Positions 1 to 7,988 of a DNA stretch of 54,602 bases are shown piece after piece. Location: positions 1-54,602 of the forward strand of contig NZ_PDWL01000025.1 in the NCBI RefSeq assembly GCF_010093185.1, in the 5' to 3' direction. The notes under the pieces are model-generated. The model saw only the letters and a list, made by a program, of their open reading frames with translations. It was not told where the DNA came from and searched no databases. The translations under genes and the position numbers were made by a program. The DNA is from Pseudoxanthomonas jiangsuensis. GTDB lineage: Bacteria; Pseudomonadota; Gammaproteobacteria; Xanthomonadales; Xanthomonadaceae. Every line of letters begins with the position of its first letter. The first letter of the stretch is position 1.

Positions 1-52
1 CTCCACACCCCCCTAGGTCGGCGGCGTCAGAGGGGTATAGAATAAGAGACAG
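1..52. other. Likely sequencing-adapter remnant at the window edge
   Basis: Bases 42-52 read ATAAGAGACAG, the last 11 bases of the Tn5/Nextera mosaic end AGATGTGTATAAGAGACAG. Further upstream only scattered bases match. MinC homology stops at the same point: on the minus strand the protein is family-like up to LAKFRA and then becomes an unrelated short tail with a stop at 13-15. The simplest reading is a degraded adapter or chimeric read end, so this stretch is probably not genomic. Confidence 0.65.
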
Positions 53-384
53 GCGCGGAACTTGGCTAGCACCGGCAGGCCCAGGGCCTCGGCCAGGGCG
101 TCGTTGTCGCGGGTGCCGTAGGCCAGCGCCACCGGCAGCACGCCGGCCTCGCGCAGGCCGTCGATCAGGGCGCCGGCGGTGGCCGCGTCCGGGGTCTGCG
201 ACAGCCCGCCGAAATCGACGATCACCGCCGCGCGGCCGAACAGCTTGGGCGCGCGCTCGACTCGCTCGCGCATCTCCCGCACCAGCTGGTCCACGTCGAG
301 GCTGCGGATGCGCAGGTTGGCGATGCCGACCTGGCCGATCTTCAGTTCGCCCGCCTGTTCGTAATCGGTTGCCGCCACGGCCAC
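53..384 (-). CDS. minC: Septum site-determining protein MinC, N-terminal part (truncated by window edge)
   Basis: MinC inhibits FtsZ ring assembly away from mid-cell together with MinD and MinE. The visible part, about 110 residues, is the N-terminal FtsZ-interacting domain, including GELKIGQVGIANLRIRSLDV and AAVIVDFGGLSQ, typical of xanthomonad MinC. The full protein is usually 230-250 residues; the C-terminal MinD-binding beta-helix domain is missing. The loss coincides with the adapter-like sequence at 42-52, so it is more likely an assembly edge than a real mutation. The start is GTG at 382-384, one base after the stop of the upstream acetyltransferase gene, suggesting translational coupling. 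Confidence 0.85.
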
Positions 385-385
385 G

Positions 386-982
386 TCAGGTACCCGTGGC
401 GCGGGCGGCGCCGGCCTGCTGCTGGCGGGGGCGGCCGACCCAGGGCAGGTCGGGCAGGGCGTCGCCGTAGGTCTCGCGCACCCACGGGTAGCTGCACAGC
501 TCCTTGGCCATCATGCTGGCGCGCACGTCCACGTCGGTCATCAGGTTCTGCCCGACCTCGTGGAAGCCGAAGCTGCCGTGGAACAGCAGGGCCGGGTCGG
601 CGCCGTGGTCGAGGAACACCTCGCAGCACAGCTGCGGGTAGCGCAGCTCGGCGTAGCTCTGCACGTCGGCGTAGAACGCCCGGCCCACGCCGCCGCCGCG
701 GCGGCGGCTGGCGACCACGATCCGGTCGATGTAGAAGAAATCGGGGTAGCGCGCCTTGAACCAGGCGAAGTTGCTGCTGTCGTGGCCGCTGCCGCTGCCG
801 AAGCCGACCAGGAAGCCGGCCAGGTTGCCGTCGCGCTCGGCCACGCGGAAGTACTCGGCGTTCTCGTAGAAGCCGTGCAGCTTGGCCGTGTCCAGCGGCA
901 GGATCGCCGATCCGGCGTTGTTGTTGAGCGCCAGGACCGAATCCAGCTCGTGTTCGCGCACGTCGCGGATGACGATGGACAT
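386..982 (-). CDS. GNAT-family N-acetyltransferase
   Basis: A 198-residue protein of the Gcn5-related acetyltransferase superfamily. The N-terminal strand (SIVIRDVREHELDSVLALNN), the beta-4 segment (FFYIDRIVVASRRRGGGVGR, carrying the R/Q-x-x-G-x-G/A acetyl-CoA loop) and a late FHGSFGFHEVG strand give the GNAT layout. The substrate cannot be told from sequence. The ATG start at 980-982 follows a GGGGG stretch that may act as ribosome binding site. It lies directly upstream of minC on the same strand and is divergent from the histidine kinase gene; the 209-bp space between them (983-1191) should hold both promoters. Confidence 0.8.
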   Translation of the reverse strand: MSIVIRDVREHELDSVLALNNNAGSAILPLDTAKLHGFYENAEYFRVAERDGNLAGFLVGFGSGSGHDSSNFAWFKARYPDFFYIDRIVVASRRRGGGVGRAFYADVQSYAELRYPQLCCEVFLDHGADPALLFHGSFGFHEVGQNLMTDVDVRASMMAKELCSYPWVRETYGDALPDLPWVGRPRQQQAGAARATGT

Positions 983-1191
983 TGGGGGAAAACCGGTTCA
1001 GGGGAGGTGGAGCGACCGCGGTCGCGCGGCCGGCCCGGATTATTGCATGGGGGGCTGGGGCCGGCGAGCGATCCGGGCGCCCACGGCGCGGGCCTGCGGG
1101 CCATTCGTTGCCGGGAGGTTAAGATCGGCCGGCCGCGAACGCATGGCTTCCTGCACATGTGCCGGCCGCGCCGACACGAGACCGTAGCCCC

Positions 1192-2391
1192 ATGCTGGGA
1201 AGGCTGAGCCACACCAATCTGCTGCGCTACGCGGGCATCTACACCTGGGCCCTGGTGGGGCTGCCGATCATCCTGAACATCTGGTTCCTGCCGCCTTCGC
1301 GCGGGCTGGACGGCGACGGCATCAGCGTGCCGATGACGGCGCTGGCGTACTTCAGCTTCGGCGCCTGCTACTGGCTGGCGACCGCTTCGCTCGGCCGCGG
1401 CGGGCGCCGGGCCGCGGCCTGGAACGTGCTCCTGCTGCTGGCGATGAACGCCGCCGCGATCGGGGTGGGCTTCTACACCCAGACCGGCCTGGGCGCGGTG
1501 CTGCTGATGATCATGGCCGGAGTCCTGCCGTGGCTGGCCGGGATCCGGATCGCGGTGCTGTGGCTGGTGGTGGCGCACATCGCCCTGGTGCCCTCGTTCA
1601 TGGCCCGCGACGACTTCAACTTCTGGGAGTCGCTGCTGCAGTCGCTGTTCTACGTGGGCTTCTCGGCCTTCGTCCTGACCACCGCCTACGTCGCCCGCCA
1701 GCAGGCCCAGGCCCGCGACGAGCAGCGCCGGCTCAACGCCGAACTGCGCGCCACCCGCGCCCTCCTGGCCGAGAGCGCCCGGGTCAACGAGCGCACCCGG
1801 ATCTCGCGCGAGCTGCACGACCTGCTCGGCCACCACCTGACCGCGCTGAGCCTGAACCTGGAAGTGGCCAGCCACATGACCGAGGGCCGCGCCCAGGAAC
1901 ACGTGCGCCAGGCCCACACCCTGGCCAAGCTGCTGTTGACCGACGTGCGCGAGGCGGTCAGCCAGCTGCGCGACGCCAGCGGCGGGATCGACCTGGCCAC
2001 GGCCCTGCGCCCGCTCGCCGACCACGTGCCGGCGCTGGACATCGACCTGCAGATCGAATCGCCGCTGGCGGTGGACGATCCCGAGCGCGCCCACGTGGTC
2101 CTGCGCTGCACCCAGGAGATCATCACCAACGCCGTGCGCCACGCCGGCGCCCGCCGCCTGGCGATCCGGGTCTGGCGCGAAGACGGCGCGATCAGGCTGG
2201 AGGCCCGCGACGACGGCCAGGGCGCCGACGGCCTGGTGCCCGGCAACGGCCTGCGCGGCATGCGCGAACGCCTGCAGCACTGCGGCGGTACCCTCGACAT
2301 CCAGACCCGGCGCGGCGCCGGTTTCCAGCTGCGCCTGTCCGTTCCCCTTTCCGCACCGGCCAGGACGGCCATCGAAGGAGCGTTGCCATGA
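1192..2391 (+). CDS. DesK-type sensor histidine kinase
   Basis: A 399-residue membrane histidine kinase of the HisKA_3/DesK class. The N-terminal half is a block of about five hydrophobic segments with no large extracytoplasmic domain, as in DesK. The dimerisation/phosphoacceptor box RISRELHDLLGHHLTALSLN places the phosphorylated histidine at about residue 209; the N-box asparagine is at about 313 (ITNAVRHAG) and the ATP-lid glycines follow (DDGQGADG, GNGLRGMRERL). ATG 1192 is preferred to the in-frame GTG at 1159. The stop overlaps the next start (ATGA, 2388-2391), so kinase and regulator are translationally coupled. The signal is unknown; DesK itself senses membrane fluidity. Confidence 0.9.
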   Translation: MLGRLSHTNLLRYAGIYTWALVGLPIILNIWFLPPSRGLDGDGISVPMTALAYFSFGACYWLATASLGRGGRRAAAWNVLLLLAMNAAAIGVGFYTQTGLGAVLLMIMAGVLPWLAGIRIAVLWLVVAHIALVPSFMARDDFNFWESLLQSLFYVGFSAFVLTTAYVARQQAQARDEQRRLNAELRATRALLAESARVNERTRISRELHDLLGHHLTALSLNLEVASHMTEGRAQEHVRQAHTLAKLLLTDVREAVSQLRDASGGIDLATALRPLADHVPALDIDLQIESPLAVDDPERAHVVLRCTQEIITNAVRHAGARRLAIRVWREDGAIRLEARDDGQGADGLVPGNGLRGMRERLQHCGGTLDIQTRRGAGFQLRLSVPLSAPARTAIEGALP

Positions 2392-3029
2392 TCCGAGTCT
2401 GCCTGGTCGACGACCAGACCCTGGTGCGCCAGGGCATCAAGTCCCTGCTGGCGCTGGACGGCGGGATCGAGGTGGTGGCCGAGGCCGGCGACGGCCGCCA
2501 GGCCGTGGACACCATCCCCCAGGTCCGCCCGGACGTGGTCCTGATGGACATGCGCATGCCGGTGATGTCCGGGCTGGAGGCCCTGCAGACCCTCTCGCGC
2601 CAGGAACAGCTGCCGCCGACCATCATCCTGACCACCTTCGACGACGACCAGCTGGTGCTGGCCGGGCTCAAGGCCGGGGCCAAGGGCTACCTGCTCAAGG
2701 ACGTGTCGCTGGAGCAGCTGGTCGGGGCGATCCGGACCGTGGCCGAGGGCGGCTCGCTGGTCCAGCCGGCGGTGACCCAGCGCCTGCTCTCGGGCCTGGA
2801 GCACATGCGCAACGACTTCGTCAGCCTGGACCGCCCGGACCCGCTGACCGACCGCGAGACCGAGATCCTGCGGCTGATGGCGTCGGGCTTTTCCAACAAG
2901 GAGATCGCCAACTCGCTGGGCGTGGCCGAGGGCACGATCAAGAACCACGTGTCCAACATCCTCAGCAAGCTGGGCGTGCGCGACCGCACCCGGGCGGTAC
3001 TCAAGGCCTTCGAGCTGCAGCTGGTCTGA
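2388..3029 (+). CDS. NarL/LuxR-family response regulator
   Basis: A 213-residue two-domain regulator. The receiver domain has the acidic pocket VCLVDDQ, the phosphoacceptor Asp at about residue 54 (VVLMDMRMP), the switch Thr (ILTTFDD) and the conserved Lys (YLLKD). The C-terminal LuxR-type helix-turn-helix is typical: LTDRETEILRLMASGFSNKE, followed by GTIKNHVSNILSKL. It overlaps the kinase gene by four bases and is its cognate partner. It should bind DNA as a dimer when phosphorylated; the target promoters are not identifiable here. Confidence 0.93.
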   Translation: MIRVCLVDDQTLVRQGIKSLLALDGGIEVVAEAGDGRQAVDTIPQVRPDVVLMDMRMPVMSGLEALQTLSRQEQLPPTIILTTFDDDQLVLAGLKAGAKGYLLKDVSLEQLVGAIRTVAEGGSLVQPAVTQRLLSGLEHMRNDFVSLDRPDPLTDRETEILRLMASGFSNKEIANSLGVAEGTIKNHVSNILSKLGVRDRTRAVLKAFELQLV

Positions 3030-3206
3030 GGCGGGCGCCCCCCTTGTCCTCGGGACATCGGTCCCGGACGCCCCCGCATGGCATGTAAGAATTCCGTTTG
3101 TTCCGGGTCGAGGCGGTACCGACGGCTGCGCGTGGGCGCAGAAGCCTGATAGGATTCCCGGCTCGCCTTGCCAACCAGCCGTGGAATCGGCGCCGGAGAC
3201 TGCTGA

Positions 3207-4385
3207 ATGACCCGTCTTATCGAGTTCCTGATCGCCCTGGGGATCGTGGCCGTGCTGGCCCTGGTGATCGGCGTTGTCCTGCCTTCCCACCGCCACATCT
3301 CCGAGAGCGTCGAGACCAACCGCAAGATGACCATCGTGTACGACACGGTGAACAATCTGCGCCGGTTCAAGGACTGGAACCCGCTGGTGCTGCGCGATCC
3401 CAAGATCCAGCTGAACGTGTCCGGCGCCGAGTCCGGCGTGGGCGCCCGCCTCGATTACGTCTCCCAGGAGTCGCACATCGGCAAGGGCAGCTGGCAGATC
3501 ACCGAGAGCGTTCCCAACGAGAAGGTCGTGATCCAGGTCGAGGACGAGCGCCGCGGCGACGACAAGATCGTGCAGTTCCTGCTCGAGCCGACCGGCAAGA
3601 ACAACCGCAACGTCAAGATCACCCAGACCTACGACGTCGACTACGGCTGGAACCTCCTGGGCCGCTACGCCGGCCTGTACGTCAGCCGCCACGTCGGCGA
3701 CGACGTCAAGCTGGGCCTGAGCCGCCTGACCAACATGCTGGCGACCGTGCCGAACTTCGACTACCGCGCCGACGGCGTGCCGCTGCGTGGGCTGAAGATC
3801 GCCGAGCTGCCGGCCGAGGACCTGCTGGTGGTCAACGCCGGCAACATCGAGCGCAACAACGAGGCGATCAAGCAGTCGATCAAGAACAACCAGGAGTGGA
3901 TCAAGCGCACGCTCGAGGCCAGCAACCTGGAGGCCGCCGGCCCGGTGCGCATCATCACCACCGACTTCGGCCAGGAGAAGTACGCGTTCGACGTGGCCGT
4001 GCCGGTCCGCCGCAAGGGCTCGGCCCCGGCCGCCGCCGCCCCGGCCCCGGCCGCGGAAGGCGAGAACGCCGATGCCGCCGCGGCCGCTGCCGCCGAGGCC
4101 GCGAAGGCCCCGGCCGTCCTGGCCGCCGCCAGCGGCGAGGAGCTGAAGGTCACCATCCCGGCCGGCGCCCCGGTCCAGTACGTGCGCACCGCGCCGCACC
4201 GCGCCGCCTTCGGCCAGTACACCGGCTACATGGCCGAGCTGGACGCGGTCCGCAGCTCGGTCCGCGCCTGGGCGCTGACCAACGGCTACGAGGTCACCGA
4301 CCGTCCGTTCGAGATCTGGAAGGGCGGCGTGGACAAGGCGTTCACCGCCGAAGGCGAGTACGACGTCTACTGGCAGATCAAGTAA
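3207..4385 (+). CDS. Membrane-anchored SRPBCC (polyketide-cyclase-like) protein with GyrI-like C-terminal domain
   Basis: A 392-residue protein. Residues about 5-27 form one N-terminal membrane anchor (LIEFLIALGIVAVLALVIGV). Residues about 30-180 look like an SRPBCC/START-type ligand-binding domain (polyketide_cyc2 family), with the usual FKDWNPLVLRDP and GKGSWQITESVPNEKV strands. An Ala/Pro/Glu-rich linker follows, then a C-terminal segment (VQYVRTAPHRAAFGQYTGYM ... YDVYWQIK) resembling GyrI-like small-molecule-binding domains. Ligand and role are unknown. A hairpin terminator follows about 50 bp after the stop. Confidence 0.75.
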   Translation: MTRLIEFLIALGIVAVLALVIGVVLPSHRHISESVETNRKMTIVYDTVNNLRRFKDWNPLVLRDPKIQLNVSGAESGVGARLDYVSQESHIGKGSWQITESVPNEKVVIQVEDERRGDDKIVQFLLEPTGKNNRNVKITQTYDVDYGWNLLGRYAGLYVSRHVGDDVKLGLSRLTNMLATVPNFDYRADGVPLRGLKIAELPAEDLLVVNAGNIERNNEAIKQSIKNNQEWIKRTLEASNLEAAGPVRIITTDFGQEKYAFDVAVPVRRKGSAPAAAAPAPAAEGENADAAAAAAAEAAKAPAVLAAASGEELKVTIPAGAPVQYVRTAPHRAAFGQYTGYMAELDAVRSSVRAWALTNGYEVTDRPFEIWKGGVDKAFTAEGEYDVYWQIK

Positions 4386-4435
4386 GCCTGCCAGTCCCGG
4401 CCCGGCTGCTGACGGCCGGTGAAGATCCAGCGAGA

Positions 4436-4462
4436 GCGCCGCGCAAGCGGCGCTTTTCGTTT
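4436..4462 (+). terminator. Rho-independent terminator
   Basis: Stem GCGCCGC (4436-4442) and GCGGCGC (4447-4453) with loop GCAA, followed by TTTTCGTTT. It closes the SRPBCC gene. Confidence 0.85.
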
Positions 4463-4510
4463 AGGCTGCCGGCCACCCCGGCGCACGGCCGGGAAGCGGG
4501 GAGAGAGGCG

Positions 4511-4912
4511 ATGGCGCGGGACCTGCAGGGCGTGGACGCGGGGCAGGGCGGGACGCCGGCCTGGCCGGGCGTGGCCGGCGGCGTGCTGGCCGCACTGGCG
4601 ATCGGCCTGTCGGCGTATGCCGCCCACGGCATCGACGACGCCCACGCGCGTTCTAATTTGCAGACCGCCTGCCTCTACGCCTTCGGCCACGGCGTGGCCC
4701 TGGCCACACTCGGACCCTGGGCCGCCGGCCGGCTGGCGCGCGTGGCGCTGGCGGTCCTGCTGCTGGGCGTGCTCCTGTTCTGCGGCAGTCTGGCCGGCGG
4801 TGCGCTGGCCGGCTGGCCGACCCGGCTGGCCCCGACCGGCGGCAGCCTGATGATGCTGGGCTGGCTGCTGTGGGCGGCTGCCGCCTGGCGTGGCCGCGGC
4901 GGGAGGCGCTGA
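4511..4912 (+). CDS. DUF423 family small membrane protein
   Basis: A 133-residue integral membrane protein of the DUF423 (YgdD) family. Recognisable features are the Gly/Ala-rich first helix ending in AYAAHG, the cytoplasmic QTACLYAFGHGVAL block, and a last pair of helices containing FCGSLAGGALAG and APTGGSLMMLGWLLWA. No function is established for the family. ATG 4511 follows GGGGAGAGAGG, a strong ribosome binding site. The stop overlaps the start of the downstream glycosylase gene (TGATG), so the two are co-transcribed. Confidence 0.8.
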   Translation: MARDLQGVDAGQGGTPAWPGVAGGVLAALAIGLSAYAAHGIDDAHARSNLQTACLYAFGHGVALATLGPWAAGRLARVALAVLLLGVLLFCGSLAGGALAGWPTRLAPTGGSLMMLGWLLWAAAAWRGRGGRR

Positions 4913-5586
4913 TGCCGCGCCATGCCCGCGGTTTCGACGTCGAGGCGGCCTGGGACCACCTGACCCGGCGCGACCGCCGCCTCGGCGCCTGGATGAAGCG
5001 GCTCGGCCCGCTGCCGGCCGAGCCGCGCTGGCGCAAGCCGTTCGATCCGGTCGATGCGCTGGCCCGGGCGATCCTGTTCCAGCAGCTGTCGGGCAAGGCC
5101 GCGGCGACCATCGTCGGCCGGGTCGAGGCGGCGATCGGCAGCACCCGCCTGCACCACGACACCCTGGGTCGGATCGACGATACGGCCCTGCGCGCCTGCG
5201 GGGTGTCCGGCAACAAGGCCCTGGCCCTGCGCGACCTGGCCGCGCGCGAGGCCGGCGGGCAGATCCCGGACCTGCGGCGGATGGCGCTGATGCACCAGGA
5301 CGAGATCGTCGCCGCGCTGGTGCCGGTGCGCGGGATCGGCCGCTGGACGGTGGAGATGATGCTGATGTTCCGCCTCGGCCGGCCCGACGTGCTGCCGGTG
5401 GACGACCTGGGCATCCGCAAGGGCGCGCAGAAGGTGGACCGGCTGGAGGCCATGCCCAGCCCGAAGGAACTGGCCGCGCGCGGCGAGAAGTGGGGCCCGT
5501 ACCGGACCTACGCCAGCCTCTACCTGTGGAAGATCGCCGACCTGGCCAGCGAGGCCAAAGCGGCCACGCCGCGCTCGCAGGAGTGA
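4912..5586 (+). CDS. DNA-3-methyladenine glycosylase II family protein (HhH-GPD)
   Basis: A 224-residue base-excision-repair glycosylase of the HhH-GPD superfamily, AlkA-like. The core ARAILFQQLSGKAAATIVGR is the family's conserved first helix pair; the helix-hairpin-helix is VRGIGRWTVEMMLMFRLGR, and the catalytic aspartate follows in LPVDDLGIRKG. It lacks AlkA's N-terminal extension and the iron-sulfur cluster of Nth/MutY. It should excise alkylated purines from DNA. It overlaps the DUF423 gene at TGATG (4910-4914). Confidence 0.88.
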   Translation: MPRHARGFDVEAAWDHLTRRDRRLGAWMKRLGPLPAEPRWRKPFDPVDALARAILFQQLSGKAAATIVGRVEAAIGSTRLHHDTLGRIDDTALRACGVSGNKALALRDLAAREAGGQIPDLRRMALMHQDEIVAALVPVRGIGRWTVEMMLMFRLGRPDVLPVDDLGIRKGAQKVDRLEAMPSPKELAARGEKWGPYRTYASLYLWKIADLASEAKAATPRSQE

Positions 5587-5636
5587 TCCCGCGAAGGGGG
5601 CGGATGCGTGCACTTCGGGGTCCGTGCCTCCTTCCA

Positions 5637-5669
5637 CCGTCGTCCCCGCGCAGGCGGGGACCCAGCGCC
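5637..5669. repeat. REP-like palindromic element
   Basis: Hairpin GTCCCCGC (5642-5649) / GCGGGGAC (5654-5661) inside the frame CCGTC...CCCAGCGCC. It is the same repeat family as the copies at 9136-9166 and 9211-9241. It sits between convergent genes and may also act as a bidirectional terminator. Confidence 0.65.
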
Positions 5670-5707
5670 TTGTTTGGTCGCTGTTGCCTTTAGCTGAGTC
5701 TGAGGGG

Positions 5708-6529
5708 TCAGAAGCTGCTGCCGAAGCGCCAGTGCCAAGGTTCGTAGACGATGCCGTGGCGGTTGCCGCGCGGGTAGCTTAGGGCGAAGCCGTGGTCGCC
5801 GGCGTGCGCCTGCAGCCAGGCGAAGGCCGGGGTGGCCTCGAACGACTCCTCCGCCGGCGGCTCGCCCGGGGTGCCGATGTCGAGGGCGTCGCCGCCATGG
5901 TGCTCGCTGTAGCCGGGCGCGGCGTTGACGGTGAGGATCTGTTCCAGCGCCTGTCCGCGCGCCCGCTTCCGTTCGAAGATGCCGAGCTGGTAGTCGTGGC
6001 TGCGGTAGCCGGAGATCGCGTCCAGGGCGACGCCATCGGCGGCGGCGGCGTGGCGCATGGCGCGCCAGGCGCGGGCAGCGCCGGCGGTCAGCCATAGGGG
6101 GCGGGCGAAGCGGTCGCGGCCGGCGTAGGCCAGCCATTCCGGTTCGGCCACCAGGGCCAGGCCGGTGCGTGCGGCGTAATCGTCCGCGTCCACGCCCAAA
6201 GCCAGCAGGCGTTCGTGCAGGCGGTGCAGCGGCAGCGCGGCGGCGACCGCCGGATTGCCGCGGACGCGCGCCGCGATGCCGGTATCGAGCGCGTCCAGCG
6301 CCGCGTCCAGCCCCGGTTCGCGCGCCAGTCGCGGCACCAGCGGCAGCAGGCCGTCGGCCAGGACGGCGGCGAGGTAGCGGCCGTCGCGCTTGCGGCGCAG
6401 CACCGTCTGGGAACGCGCCAGGGCGCGGGCATCGGCATTGCCGCGCGCACGCAGCAGGGTCGCGGGCCACAGTTCGATCTCGGCGGTGTTCAGCAGGCGA
6501 GCGTGCAGGGGAGCCGGTGGCGGGCGCAT
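5708..6529 (-). CDS. M15-family (VanY-like) D-Ala-D-Ala carboxypeptidase
   Basis: A 273-residue protein whose C-terminal half is an M15B metallopeptidase domain that trims peptidoglycan stem peptides. Visible motifs are the SGYRSHDYQLGIFERK segment, the metal-binding pair SEHHGGDALDIG (HxxxxxxD type) and the final metal-ligand histidine in IVYEPWHWRFG. The N-terminal half is Arg/Ala-rich and only weakly recognisable; no clear export signal is seen, so the true start is uncertain. It is the last gene of the minus-strand operon that begins with the SPFH gene. Confidence 0.8.
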   Translation of the reverse strand: MRPPPAPLHARLLNTAEIELWPATLLRARGNADARALARSQTVLRRKRDGRYLAAVLADGLLPLVPRLAREPGLDAALDALDTGIAARVRGNPAVAAALPLHRLHERLLALGVDADDYAARTGLALVAEPEWLAYAGRDRFARPLWLTAGAARAWRAMRHAAAADGVALDAISGYRSHDYQLGIFERKRARGQALEQILTVNAAPGYSEHHGGDALDIGTPGEPPAEESFEATPAFAWLQAHAGDHGFALSYPRGNRHGIVYEPWHWRFGSSF

Positions 6530-6538
6530 CGGTGCAGC

Positions 6539-7132
6539 TTAGCCACGGCCGCCGGGCGCGGCCAGTTCGCGCAGCCGCGCCAGCAGGGCGGCCGGGTCTG
6601 CAGGTTCCAGCAGCAGGTCGTGCCGGCCCGCGCCGGGCAGCCACAGCTTGCGCCGCCCGTCGACCACGGCGACGAAGGTGCGGCGGCGGTTGCGCAGCAG
6701 GAACCAGCCGCTGTGGAAGCCGGGGATCGAGAAGCCGTTGGTCTTCAGCGTCGGCCTGAGCTCGGTGCGATCGTCCAGGTCGACCACCCGCGCCTGCTCG
6801 AGCTTCAGCGCCGAGAGCGGCGTGCTGCAGCGGTAGAAGCTGGAACGCACCTCGAGCAGGTCCGGCGACAGCCGCAGCGACTGCCGGCGCATGAACCGCG
6901 CCATCACCCGCCACAGCACGGCGCACGCCAGCAGCGCGCCGGCGACGGCTGCGGCGGCGGTCAGCACCGGGCTGCCGTCGATCAGCGGCAGCGTCCTGCC
7001 GCGCGCCAGGGGCACGGCGACCGCGACCGCGCCGATGGCGAGCGGCAGCACGAAGGCGAGCAGGAACAGCCATGTGTCGGCCCGTGGGCCGGGCGGCGCG
7101 AGCTGCAGGCGCGGATCGGCGGTGGACGTCAC
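6539..7132 (-). CDS. Membrane protein with PH-like domain
   Basis: A 197-residue protein with two N-terminal membrane helices (DTWLFLLAFVLPLAIGAVAV and VLTAAAAVAGALLACAVLW) and a C-terminal beta-rich cytoplasmic domain. The segment RRQSLRLSPDLLEVRSSFYR followed by LSALKLEQARVVDL resembles bacterial PH-like domains. No precise function is assignable. It lies 9 bp upstream of the M15 peptidase gene in the same operon. Confidence 0.55.
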   Translation of the reverse strand: MTSTADPRLQLAPPGPRADTWLFLLAFVLPLAIGAVAVAVPLARGRTLPLIDGSPVLTAAAAVAGALLACAVLWRVMARFMRRQSLRLSPDLLEVRSSFYRCSTPLSALKLEQARVVDLDDRTELRPTLKTNGFSIPGFHSGWFLLRNRRRTFVAVVDGRRKLWLPGAGRHDLLLEPADPAALLARLRELAAPGGRG

Positions 7133-7186
7133 GGCAGGGTTCCAGGGGACGCGGAAGGAGGCAGGGCGGACATGCCGCGGCCCGCC

Positions 7187-7309
7187 TCAGCGCAGCGCCA
7201 CGGCCAGCCCGGCGGCGAGCGCCAGTGCCGACAGTGTCGCCAGGGCCGCGATGGTGCGCAGCGCACGCGCACCCCACCGGCGTTCGATCAGATGGACGAC
7301 GTGCAGCAT
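7187..7309 (-). CDS. Small single-span membrane protein (40 residues)
   Basis: A 40-residue ORF with an amphipathic start (MLHVVHLIERRWGARALRTI) and one hydrophobic segment (AALATLSALALAAGLAVAL). It lies 11 bp after the DUF4177-like gene, with GGAGAAGCGCC just before the ATG as a plausible ribosome binding site. The operon position supports it; no family is recognised. Confidence 0.5.
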   Translation of the reverse strand: MLHVVHLIERRWGARALRTIAALATLSALALAAGLAVALR

Positions 7310-7320
7310 GGCGCTTCTCC

Positions 7321-7500
7321 TCAGCTGGGCCGCTTGAACACCAACAGCATCGGCGCCATCGGCACCGGCGCGACGATCTGCACCAGTTCCCAGCCCAGGC
7401 CGCCCTGGCGGTCGAGCTCGGCCTGCACCTGCTCCTGCTTGAAGCCGCCCATCAGGGTCGGCTTGACCTCCACCACCTGGTACTTCCAGCGCGTGTTCAT
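7321..7500 (-). CDS. DUF4177 domain protein
   Basis: A 59-residue protein: [20 protein letters not shown], then an amphipathic helix containing [16 protein letters not shown] and a final strand MLLVFKRPS. This is the compact DUF4177 pattern, in which the GWELV core is diagnostic. The function is unknown. Its start overlaps the stop of the ribbon-helix-helix gene (ATGA), so the two are translated together. Confidence 0.75.
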   Translation of the reverse strand: MNTRWKYQVVEVKPTLMGGFKQEQVQAELDRQGGLGWELVQIVAPVPMAPMLLVFKRPS

Positions 7501-7676
7501 CCGGTCGCCTCCGTGTCCTCGCCGGGCTTGGGCAGCCGGCCGGCCTTGCGCAGGGCGTCGCGCAGCACGTATTCGATCTGGGCGTTGAGGCTGCGCAGCT
7601 CGTCGTCGGCCCAGCGCTGCGCCGCGGCCAGGACCTCGGCATTGATGCGCAGCGGGTAGGCCTTCTTCTCCGCCAT
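7497..7676 (-). CDS. Arc-like ribbon-helix-helix DNA-binding protein
   Basis: A 59-residue protein of the Arc/MetJ-like ribbon-helix-helix type: strand KKAYPLRIN, then helix [20 protein letters not shown] and [13 protein letters not shown]. Such proteins dimerise, insert the paired strands into the major groove, and often repress their own operon. It is the third gene of the SPFH operon, whose promoter carries a GATATCA/TGATATC palindrome, so autoregulation is a reasonable inference. It overlaps the next gene by four bases. Confidence 0.8.
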   Translation of the reverse strand: MAEKKAYPLRINAEVLAAAQRWADDELRSLNAQIEYVLRDALRKAGRLPKPGEDTEATG

Positions 7677-7680
7677 CGCG

Positions 7681-7974
7681 CTACGACTCCCCGCCGCCGC
7701 CGCCGCCGCCGCCGCGGCGCAGCTGCAGGACCATCGACACGATCAGGGCGTTGACCGCGACCAGCATCGCCACCACCACCGCGACCGTGCGCGCCTGTTC
7801 GCCCCCGGCCCAGTACAGGCCGGCCGCGCCGAGGAACAGGGCCAGGGCCAGCGCAGCCCAGCGCAGGGCCAGGCCGCGTGCCTGCGGGCCCGGCTGGCCG
7901 CGGGCGTACCAGCCGGCGATGCCCAGGGCGGGCAGTCCGGACAGGGCGACCATCAGCGGGACCAGGGCTTCCAT
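7681..7974 (-). CDS. Small membrane protein with glycine-rich tail
   Basis: A 97-residue protein with about three hydrophobic segments ([60 protein letters not shown]) and the tail [12 protein letters not shown]. It lies between the SPFH and Arc-like genes with very short gaps, so it is part of the same operon. No family is recognised. Confidence 0.6.
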   Translation of the reverse strand: MEALVPLMVALSGLPALGIAGWYARGQPGPQARGLALRWAALALALFLGAAGLYWAGGEQARTVAVVVAMLVAVNALIVSMVLQLRRGGGGGGGGES

Positions 7975-7988
7975 CGCGCGCCCCCGCC

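Noticed and set aside
3098..4912. A 604-codon open frame fusing sequence before DUF423.
   Set aside because: Its first two thirds are Arg/Pro-rich out-of-frame reading of the SRPBCC gene; only the last 133 codons from ATG 4511 resemble a protein family.
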